Assembly: GCA_022865965.1 (NCBI GenBank)
Contig: JALHTS010000513.1
Span: forward strand, 1 to 5,134
DNA from: Ignavibacteriaceae bacterium
GTDB lineage: Bacteria > Bacteroidota > Ignavibacteria > Ignavibacteriales > Ignavibacteriaceae
Length of the DNA stretch: 5,134 bases
Direction: 5' to 3'
Under the pieces are notes generated by a model, which was not told the DNA's origin, did no database searches, and worked only from the letters and a program-made list of their open reading frames with translations. Below are positions 1 through 4,493 of this stretch, piece after piece. A program made the position numbers and the translations under genes. Positions within the stretch are counted from its first letter, which is position 1; every line of letters starts with the position of its first letter.

Positions 1-141
1 AAATTCGACTCAAAATTTATTTTCATTTATACATCATAATACTTGAACAGAATATGATTTTTCTCTTAAAATAAATTATGGAACCAATTATACGAATTAA
101 ACACATAGAGGAAAAATAAACACATATTCAAACCGGACATT
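1..141. other. Left end, no recognisable gene
   Basis: This AT-rich stretch precedes the terminator at 142. The only open frame that stands out is a 13-codon one at 78-119 (MEPIIRIKHIEEK), which has no convincing ribosome binding site and which I do not recognise. It probably forms the trailer between an upstream + strand gene outside the window and that gene's terminator. Confidence 0.5.
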
Positions 142-169
142 AAACCCGCTTACCGAGGCGGGTTTTTTT
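142..169 (+). terminator. Rho-independent terminator
   Basis: An 8-bp perfect stem, AAACCCGC (142-149) pairing with GCGGGTTT (158-165), encloses an 8-nt loop and runs into seven T residues (163-169). The T-tract is on the + strand only, so it ends rightward transcription from a gene left of the window. The right arm plus T-tract (155-169) recurs exactly at 4394-4408, just before purC, where the left arm is missing. Confidence 0.9.
155..169 (+). repeat. 15-bp direct repeat, left copy (terminator arm)
   Basis: GAGGCGGG followed by seven T, identical to 4394-4408. Here it is part of a complete terminator hairpin. The two copies bracket all the accessory DNA of the window, about 4.2 kb apart, and may mark the ends of an insertion. 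The caution is that GC-rich terminator stems of this kind are common within a genome, so independent origin is possible. Confidence 0.55.
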
Positions 170-360
170 ATGTATATATATTGATAAACTTCTTACAACA
201 ATTCGTTAGAATAAAAGAACTAATTTTCTTAATTTTAATTGACTCGCTGAAAATACTTCTGACCTCGTATGAAAATTTCACTCCCTTCATTTTTCTCTTC
301 CGTTTCTAGGGGGTGCCGATTAAGTGGTTATTGAATTTTTCTCAATAATATCAGTTTTCT
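170..360. other. Non-coding left margin of the accessory block
   Basis: No open frame with coding character was found on either strand. The one structure visible is a weak AT-rich inverted repeat, TTATTGA (328-334) with TCAATAA (342-348) around a 7-nt loop. It lacks a T-tract and lies just before the hsdR-like scrap. No promoter matching the TTG-20-TAnnTTTG pattern seen elsewhere in the window was found here. Confidence 0.5.
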
Positions 361-450
361 GTGAACTCCAAAGAAGCCAAAGCTCGTATTCAAATCAATA
401 GGTTATTGGAAGAAGCCGGTTTGCGGTTCTTCGATAAGGAGTTTTTGTAA
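349..450 (+). pseudogene. 5' scrap of a type I restriction subunit R (HsdR-like) gene
   Basis: From GTG at 361 the frame reads VNSKEAKARIQINRLLEEAG and then LRFFDKEFL before a stop at 448-450. The frame is open upstream only to 349. The KEAKARIQINRLLEEAG stretch followed by RFFD resembles the first residues of HsdR/DEAD-box restriction subunits, which normally exceed 700 residues. Only about 29 codons survive, so the gene is dead. The coding match ends where the hsdS-like sequence begins (about 439-446), so two restriction genes have been fused, apparently out of their normal order. The family call is from memory of HsdR N-termini and is moderate. Confidence 0.5.
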
Positions 451-481
451 TGCCCTCGAAGAAAAGCTAACTAAAAAAGAA
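439..481 (+). repeat. 43-bp direct repeat, left copy (hsdS 3' region)
   Basis: Matches 4199-4241 at 42 of 43 positions, with one mismatch at 445 versus 4205. The last 36 bp are identical. The two copies are in the same orientation and 3760 bp apart, and they flank the membrane-protein gene and the Fic operon. Confidence 0.95.
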
Positions 482-535
482 GCAACAGCAGAAAAGTTGG
501 TTGGTGCGGTGGTGAATAGAGTAACAAATAATTAA
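439..535 (+). pseudogene. 3' end of a type I specificity subunit (HsdS-like) gene, left copy
   Basis: The frame starting at 446 reads CNALEEKLTKKE and continues ATAEKLVGAVVNRVTNN to a TAA stop at 533-535. A Cys-x-x-Leu-Glu-x-x-Leu helix followed by a second helix ending AVV is the usual C-terminus of HsdS, after the last conserved coiled-coil segment. There is no start codon or upstream HsdS sequence, because the 5' side is the hsdR-like scrap. Its first part (439-481) is repeated at 4199-4241. The left copy keeps the true C-terminus, whereas the right copy keeps more of the upstream helix. Confidence 0.6.
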
Positions 536-537
536 AA

Positions 538-567
538 ATGAAGAAGGATTGTTTGTTTAGTAAATGA
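538..567 (+). other. Nine-codon leader frame overlapping the start of the membrane gene
   Basis: ATG at 538 opens MKKDCLFSK and stops at TGA 565-567, sharing ATGA (564-567) with the start codon of the 739-residue gene. It begins 2 nt after the hsdS-like stop. If translated it could couple reading into the long gene. Chance is quite possible in DNA this AT-rich, and no strong ribosome binding site precedes it. Confidence 0.2.
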
Positions 568-2783
568 AAATAAGAGAAAGAATAAAAAGCATAAGATCGA
601 ACTGGATATTAACTTTCATCTTTAATAAATGGATCATATTAGGTTATGCAATCCCAATTACAATAGTTATTATTCTTAATTTAGGGTTCATTTTTAAGTG
701 GGGATTAGTGCTTAATTTCAAACCCATTCTGAGTTTAGTAAGCTTTCTATCTGCAAAAATAAGATATGAATTACCAGCAGAATATTTTGTAGGTATAATT
801 ACTATATTTATTCTATTCTTCTCGTTCGCACAATTTAGTTACTCCCGGCAGGCTCTACCAGCTAACTTAGTTAGAAAACATATCCTTTCCCATAAAAATA
901 CTTTGATGTTTATTGGATTACAGTTTTCGTTTTCATCAATTATAGCTTATTTTTCATTTATAAATTCACATTCAATTCACAACTTAAATTTCTTCTTAAT
1001 ATTTATTCTCATACTTAGTTCTGTCTTAGTATCAATACTATATTTTTATTGGCTGGTTAAAAATGTTACAGCTGTTGGTATGTTTCAATTAATAAGGAAT
1101 AAATTAAACTTTAGGGAAATTAGGGACATAGAAATTGAAACAGAGAAAAGTTTTCAAAACTTCTTAAAAGAACTTGGTTCATCGAAATTAAATCTAAAGT
1201 TTACTCTTTTTGATTATCTAGGGTTTATGCTTGATGAACATATACCAATTCACACAGATAGAATAGGAATCATAAATTCAATCGATATTAAGAAAATTGA
1301 TGATATTTTAAAAGAATATCATGATGGAATCAAGGAAATTATCTTAGATATTAAAATTGGTCAAAGAATACCCTTATATGATCCATATCCTGGTATTATT
1401 CCTAAAACAAACTTATTTAGAATCTTTACGATTCCCACATACAAAAAGGATATACCTGATGTAATTGAAAAATTAAAGGTCCGACTAAAAGATGACGACT
1501 CATTTAATCGTTCATTAATCAATTGTTTCAATATAATACAAACCAAATCATTTCAATTTGAGCAGAATAAAGAGCATCTAAATGAATTGGTTCAGTTTTA
1601 CATTTATGCAGTTGAAACAGAAACTGCTGAAGCAGGCACCCTTATCGATCATTTCTCATCGTTTATTTTAGATCAAGTAAAATCATTACAACCCAATTCA
1701 ACAATTAAGCTCACTGAAAAATTACTATTGGAAATAGTTGATCGATTTGATGAGAAATTGAGAACGCAGGATATTAGCATTGCAAAAATTGAAACAACAT
1801 TGAAATTTATATATAGTATGCGTAATGCTGCGCTCACAGGTAAAAGTTTTTTACTGATCTCAAAATTATTATCTCTTTTAATGCACCTATTTAGTAAGTA
1901 TGTTAAAAGTGAATTTGTGACTTCTCATCGAATTTATTCAATTATTCTATATATCCAAGAGGTTGCTTTTTCTGGAATTGTCTACTCAAGGAAAAATGAT
2001 GATAAAAGAGAATTACTAAAGTATTATAATTCATTTTACTTGCCTTTAATTCGTGATGCTATGGATAAAGCTTCAATGGCATTTTACATGTTGATTAAAT
2101 CATCAGTAAAAAGTGAAAAGAGTGATTCAAGCGTATTATTTGAAAATGCTCAACTTCTGATAAATTTTCTATCACCATTAAATCATTGGAAACCAGTCGA
2201 AGAACTACTGTTAGAAGGATCGATACGTTTTAAAAGAGAGTATGATAATATTGTAAAATCTCACGGGAAAAATATTTTACATTTAGCAGTTTTGATTTTT
2301 AAATATGTTCGAGAGAAAAAGCTACCTACAAGTTTTTTAAATCAGGTATCATTCCCCTTAGCTGATAATTGCCATACAATTAAGAAATTTTCCATGAGTT
2401 CTCAAGATTTGCTTGACGAATTCTTTTTTAATTATGAATTTAGAGATTTAACCTCATCTTTTCTTCAAGGGGAATTTGAATTTAATAAAATTCATGAGTC
2501 CGGTGCATACTCACCAATTATATATAGTTTCGGAGATTTTTGGTTGACATATTCACTCTATAGAGATTTGATTCCACAAGACCCAAGACGTGTACAAAAA
2601 GCTTTTGTTCCATCTGAAGATAAATCTAAAACAGAATTTTCAAAATCAATGATTAATAATATGATAAGACGTTTACAAACAGTATCTGTGAAGGATGGGG
2701 CAAATTGGCTTAATAAAGATGAAGAAACTGTGAGACGAGTGATGATGAAATATGGGGCACATTTAAGAAAGTTGCTCGAATGA
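564..2783 (+). CDS. Four-helix membrane protein, DUF2254-like N-terminal third, large cytoplasmic region
   Basis: Function unknown. Hydrophobic segments lie at about residues 24-44, 74-91, 112-133 and 142-165, followed by some 570 mostly polar, helix-rich residues expected in the cytoplasm. The N-terminal third resembles DUF2254 predicted membrane proteins in layout: a helix ending in QFSYSR (90-95; the family has a QFSPR-like motif), two more helices, then a strand-rich unit at 234-272 (IGIINSIDIKKIDDIL, later IKIGQRIPLYDP) recalling the family's Gly-x-[VI]-x-x-ID and G-x-x-[VI]-x-x-x-x-PL pattern. Beyond about residue 300 I recognise nothing. The last 25 residues (WLNKDEETVRRV and on) are basic and helical and could be a small DNA- or protein-binding end. 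The ATG at 564 has a purine-rich AAGAAGG at 541-547, rather far upstream. No clear promoter or terminator was found. A sampled row has about 23% G+C against about 37-43% in purC and the fic gene, which suggests foreign origin. Confidence 0.85.
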   Translation: MKIRERIKSIRSNWILTFIFNKWIILGYAIPITIVIILNLGFIFKWGLVLNFKPILSLVSFLSAKIRYELPAEYFVGIITIFILFFSFAQFSYSRQALPANLVRKHILSHKNTLMFIGLQFSFSSIIAYFSFINSHSIHNLNFFLIFILILSSVLVSILYFYWLVKNVTAVGMFQLIRNKLNFREIRDIEIETEKSFQNFLKELGSSKLNLKFTLFDYLGFMLDEHIPIHTDRIGIINSIDIKKIDDILKEYHDGIKEIILDIKIGQRIPLYDPYPGIIPKTNLFRIFTIPTYKKDIPDVIEKLKVRLKDDDSFNRSLINCFNIIQTKSFQFEQNKEHLNELVQFYIYAVETETAEAGTLIDHFSSFILDQVKSLQPNSTIKLTEKLLLEIVDRFDEKLRTQDISIAKIETTLKFIYSMRNAALTGKSFLLISKLLSLLMHLFSKYVKSEFVTSHRIYSIILYIQEVAFSGIVYSRKNDDKRELLKYYNSFYLPLIRDAMDKASMAFYMLIKSSVKSEKSDSSVLFENAQLLINFLSPLNHWKPVEELLLEGSIRFKREYDNIVKSHGKNILHLAVLIFKYVREKKLPTSFLNQVSFPLADNCHTIKKFSMSSQDLLDEFFFNYEFRDLTSSFLQGEFEFNKIHESGAYSPIIYSFGDFWLTYSLYRDLIPQDPRRVQKAFVPSEDKSKTEFSKSMINNMIRRLQTVSVKDGANWLNKDEETVRRVMMKYGAHLRKLLE

Positions 2784-2848
2784 AAAAGAAATAAGAATTA
2801 TAATTAAAACATTCAGTAGAAAATAATCTAATTTAATATTGGAATAAA
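2784..2848. other. Spacer with a diverged copy of the operon's upstream region
   Basis: No gene is seen directly after the stop of the membrane gene, and no hairpin terminator is visible. Positions 2824-2847 match 3042-3066 at 24 of 25 columns apart from one substitution and one single-base gap counted together (23 identical bases). This copies the sequence that carries the -33 TTG of the Fic operon promoter. The 17-bp operator motif itself is not present here. Confidence 0.6.
2824..2847 (+). repeat. Imperfect copy of the mobA promoter upstream region
   Basis: The core CTAATTTAATA, one-base gap, TTGGAATAA is shared with 3042-3066: 23 identical bases, one substitution (2827 versus 3045) and one gap opposite 3057. 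It probably records a local duplication or replacement when the methyltransferase-like gene was lost. Confidence 0.7.
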
Positions 2849-3036
2849 GAAGATGAAAAACCAACAAAAATTAGTCTTGCAGCATTTAGAGGATTTTTAG
2901 AAGCAGTGAAATAAAATATAGAGAATACGACAAGCTGATGAAAGATTAGGCAGACAAACAAATAGAAATTGATCTAGATGATGGAATAAAAGTTAATTAT
3001 GCTAAATTTGAAGGAATATTGACAGCTTTAAAATAA
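2849..3036 (+). pseudogene. Decayed 3' end of a DNA methyltransferase-like gene
   Basis: A frame from 2849 reads EDEKPTKISLAAFRGFLEAV and closes near 2910. A second frame then reads IKYREYDKLMKD, is cut by TAG at 2947-2949, and resumes as ADKQ, then IEIDLDDGIKVNYAKFEG, then ILTALK, ending at TAA 3034-3036. The IDLDDG-[IV]-KVNY-x-KF ending resembles the C-terminus of large DNA methyltransferases of PglX/BREX type and some restriction-modification enzymes, which usually exceed 500 residues. I infer one frameshift, one nonsense codon and loss of the whole catalytic part. The stop codon is the first three bases of operator copy 1, so the intact gene would have lain directly upstream of the Fic operon. 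The exact family is uncertain. Confidence 0.45.
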
Positions 3037-3050
3037 GGGTATAACCTAAT
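3034..3050 (+). promoter_or_regulatory. Operator-like site 1 of 3
   Basis: TAAGGGTATAACCTAAT, built on a near-palindromic core AGGGTATAACCT (10 of 12 positions symmetric). It lies upstream of the promoter and overlaps the stop codon of the methyltransferase-like remnant. It starts exactly 33 bp before site 2. Confidence 0.7.
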
Positions 3051-3066
3051 TTAATAATTGGAATAA
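3042..3066 (+). repeat. Second copy of the promoter-upstream repeat
   Basis: Partner of 2824-2847. This copy joins operator site 1 to the -33 TTG (3058-3060) of the Fic operon promoter. Confidence 0.7.
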
Positions 3067-3088
3067 TAAGGGTATAACCTTAGATTTG
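3058..3088 (+). promoter_or_regulatory. Promoter of the Fic operon, Bacteroidota-type
   Basis: TTG at 3058-3060, a 20-nt spacer, then TAGATTTG at 3081-3088, an exact fit to the TAnnTTTG -7 box known in Bacteroidota. Transcription would start around 3093-3095, about 20 nt before the start codon of mystery protein A. Operator site 2 covers the spacer and the first bases of the -7 box, so a bound protein would block RNA polymerase. The purC promoter in this window has the same spacing. Confidence 0.7.
3067..3083 (+). promoter_or_regulatory. Operator-like site 2 of 3
   Basis: TAAGGGTATAACCTTAG, the most symmetric copy outside its core. It fills the spacer of the promoter and enters the -7 box. 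It starts 33 bp after site 1 and 33 bp before site 3. Confidence 0.75.
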
Positions 3089-3099
3089 TAATATAAAAT

Positions 3100-3116
3100 T
3101 AAGGATATAACCTAAT
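3100..3116 (+). promoter_or_regulatory. Operator-like site 3 of 3, overlapping SD and start codon
   Basis: TAAGGATATAACCTAAT. It differs from the other sites by A at 3105, which turns AAGGG into AAGGA, a good Shine-Dalgarno sequence 9 nt before the ATG at 3115. The last two bases of the site are the first two of the start codon. Repressor binding here would lie just after the transcription start. Confidence 0.75.
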
Positions 3117-3579
3117 GAGAGACTTAAATAAAAAACTAATGATTGAACAATTAGATAGAAAGTTCGAAAAACTGGCTGTATTGAAAGATTTGGAAATTTC
3201 GCCGAAGGGTTGGATAAACGCTATTCGAACCGGATTGAATATGTCCTTGGTTCAGCTCGCTAAACGGCTGAAAAAAACTTCTGTTTCGGTTAAAGAAATT
3301 GAACAACGCGAAGAAGACAAAGGCATTACTCTTAAAAAACTAACGGAAGTAGCTGAAGCACTCAGTTGCCATTTTGTTTATGCATTTATTCCTAAAGATG
3401 GTTCGCTGCAAAAGTTAATTGATAAACGTGCAAATCAAGTTGCTAAGGAGATTGTGATGCGAACATCACACACAATGAAACTTGAAGGTCAGGAAAACAC
3501 CGAAGAGAGACTTATAAAAGCAATAAAAGACAGAGCAGAAAAAATTAAAAACGAATTGCCGAAATATTTATGGGATTAG
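3115..3579 (+). CDS. Mobile mystery protein A, HTH regulator and probable Fic antitoxin
   Basis: This is the upstream partner of the 'mobile mystery' A/B pair, a helix-turn-helix protein of about 150 residues found together with a Fic protein and often on mobile DNA. An N-terminal helical region (1-30) is followed by an HTH_3-like domain at about 32-92 (GLNMSLVQLAKRL, then SVSVKEIEQREEDKGITLKKLTEVAEAL). A helical tail contains TMKLEG at 120-125. That fits the [S/T]xxxE[G/N] motif by which Fic antitoxins push a glutamate (here E124) against the second arginine of the Fic motif and block ATP binding. I infer a dual role, as antitoxin and as autorepressor acting at the three 33-bp-spaced sites upstream. 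The start at 3115 is supported by AAGGA at 3101-3105. The gene overlaps the fic gene by 10 bp. The family call is firm; the antitoxin role is inference. Confidence 0.88.
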   Translation: MRDLNKKLMIEQLDRKFEKLAVLKDLEISPKGWINAIRTGLNMSLVQLAKRLKKTSVSVKEIEQREEDKGITLKKLTEVAEALSCHFVYAFIPKDGSLQKLIDKRANQVAKEIVMRTSHTMKLEGQENTEERLIKAIKDRAEKIKNELPKYLWD

Positions 3580-4166
3580 ATCTCGATTATACTGACGGGC
3601 AAACTCCGCTCGATGAAGATGAAAAAGAAGATTTACTAATTCCAACAATAACTACACGTGGTGAACTTGATGAGTTTGAACAGCTTGGTGTTGAGAAAGC
3701 TAATGAATGGCTTTTAACAAAAAAGTTTAGTGTAAATAAAATTCTTACGGAAGAGTTTGTAAAGGATTTACATAAAAGAATGTTCGATGATGTTTGGAAG
3801 TGGGCTGGTGAATTCAGAAAGACGGATAAGAACATTGGAGTTGATAAATTTATGATTGGAATAGAATTAAAAAATCTTCTTGATGATTGCACTTATTGGA
3901 TTGAAAAGAAAGTTTTCTCGGAAGATGAAATTGCCGTAAGATTAAGTCATAGGATGGTGCTTATTCATCCATTTGCTAATGGTAACGGAAGACACTCACG
4001 CCTAATTGCAGATGTATTAATTACAAAAGGTCTTGGAAAATCTTACTTTACCTGGGGAAGTGTTAATCTTGCAAAAGAAGGTCAAGCACGAGCAAAATAT
4101 TTAGCAGCATTAAGAGAAGCAGATCAGAATGATTACAAACCCTTAATTGAATTTGCGAGATTATAA
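3570..4166 (+). CDS. Mobile mystery protein B, Fic-domain enzyme (probable toxin)
   Basis: Fic enzymes transfer AMP or related nucleotide groups from a cofactor onto a target protein side chain. Several act as bacterial toxins, for example on DNA gyrase and topoisomerase IV; the target here is unknown. Length is 198 residues, which is normal for the family. The Fic core spans about 55-197, with the helix VKDLHKRMFDDVWKWAGEFR at 64-83 and the catalytic loop HPFANGNGRHSR at 133-144 (H133 base, R141 and R144 phosphate-binding). The usual Asp/Glu that holds the metal is Asn137. The hairpin before the loop, around KNIGVDKFMI (87-96), would be the substrate flap. There is no inhibitory helix of its own, which fits inhibition in trans by protein A. 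The ATG at 3570 sits inside the last codons of the upstream gene (10-bp overlap) with only a weak ribosome site, so translation is probably coupled. The soluble protein has no membrane segment or signal peptide. Confidence 0.92.
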   Translation: MGLDLDYTDGQTPLDEDEKEDLLIPTITTRGELDEFEQLGVEKANEWLLTKKFSVNKILTEEFVKDLHKRMFDDVWKWAGEFRKTDKNIGVDKFMIGIELKNLLDDCTYWIEKKVFSEDEIAVRLSHRMVLIHPFANGNGRHSRLIADVLITKGLGKSYFTWGSVNLAKEGQARAKYLAALREADQNDYKPLIEFARL

Positions 4167-4169
4167 ATT

Positions 4170-4259
4170 ATGCGTATAAAAAGGGTAAATGAACCAATGA
4201 GTTTGTGTAATGCCCTCGAAGAAAAGCTAACTAAAAAAGAAATGAAGTTATTTCATTGA
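4170..4259 (+). pseudogene. Scrap of the same hsdS-like gene, right copy
   Basis: A 29-codon frame opens 3 nt after the fic stop: MRIKRVNEPMS, then LCNALEEKLTKKE, then MKLFH and a stop. VNE-x-MSLCNALEEKL is the usual approach to the HsdS C-terminus (compare KV-[ND]-E-L-M-x-LC-x-x-LE in intact subunits). The match to the left copy stops at 4241 and a foreign tail follows. So this copy keeps upstream residues that the left copy lacks and lacks the C-terminus that the left copy keeps. It could be read by coupling from the fic gene, but I regard it as debris. Confidence 0.55.
4199..4241 (+). repeat. 43-bp direct repeat, right copy (hsdS 3' region)
   Basis: Partner of 439-481 with one mismatch, same orientation, 3760 bp downstream. 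It marks the right edge of the segment that carries the membrane gene and Fic operon. Confidence 0.95.
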
Positions 4260-4393
4260 AATTATTTCTGCTTTGTGTTGTAACTCATTCACATCCTAGC
4301 TATCAACAATGACTTAAGTTCCATTAAATTTTATTGGCATAAGAGATTTAGTTAAAAGAAAATATTTATTTATAAAACAATAAATTCATTTAG
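4260..4393. other. Gene-free right margin of the accessory block
   Basis: AT-rich, with no open frame of note on the + strand. A short coding-like run is visible on the minus strand (see rejected items). No hairpin terminator follows the fic gene or the hsdS scrap, so transcripts from the Fic operon have no visible stop before purC other than the half terminator at 4394. Confidence 0.5.
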
Positions 4394-4409
4394 GAGGCGG
4401 GTTTTTTTT
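4394..4409 (+). repeat. Half terminator: right arm and T-tract without left arm
   Basis: GAGGCGGG plus eight T. The first 15 bases equal 155-169. No complementary CCCGCC or ACCCGC is found upstream, so no hairpin can form here. It looks like the remaining half of the terminator that once lay directly before purC. Confidence 0.6.
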
Positions 4410-4438
4410 GCCTTCCTTATTTATTAAGTACCTTCTTA

Positions 4439-4469
4439 TTGAATTCAGTAATCACTCTAAGTATATTTG
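4439..4469 (+). promoter_or_regulatory. purC promoter, Bacteroidota-type
   Basis: TTG at 4439-4441, a 20-nt spacer, and TATATTTG at 4462-4469, fitting TAnnTTTG. The start of transcription would fall near 4474, giving a leader of about 20 nt before the purC ATG. It lies wholly to the right of the half terminator, so purC keeps its own promoter despite the accessory block. Confidence 0.75.
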
Positions 4470-4493
4470 AAAACAAACAAATAAGGCATTTTT

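Noticed and set aside
328..348. Inverted repeat TTATTGA / TCAATAA as a terminator or operator
   Set aside because: The stem is AT-rich, there is no T-tract, and no gene or promoter is placed to use it.
1361..1546. Open frame of 61 codons on the minus strand inside the membrane-protein gene
   Set aside because: It is antisense to an intact long gene, has no ribosome site or recognisable sequence, and its composition is that of a shadow frame.
2853..2900. Fifteen-codon frame MKNQQKLVLQHLEDF with AAGAAG upstream
   Set aside because: It resembles the start of small phage-type HTH proteins but stops at once and overlaps the frame of the methyltransferase-like remnant. Too short to support.
3034..3116. 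Short CRISPR array (three evenly spaced repeats)
   Set aside because: The repeats are only 17 bp with 16-bp gaps, the gaps contain promoter elements, and no cas gene is nearby. Operator sites explain them better.
3587..3892. Open frame of 101 codons on the minus strand inside the fic gene
   Set aside because: It is Ser- and Phe-rich and low in complexity, fully antisense to a clearly identified Fic coding region, so it is a shadow.
4248..4320. Coding-like minus-strand run (DVNELQHKAEIISMK, then stop)
   Set aside because: It is short, interrupted by a stop upstream and unrecognised. It may be debris of a lost gene, but chance cannot be excluded.
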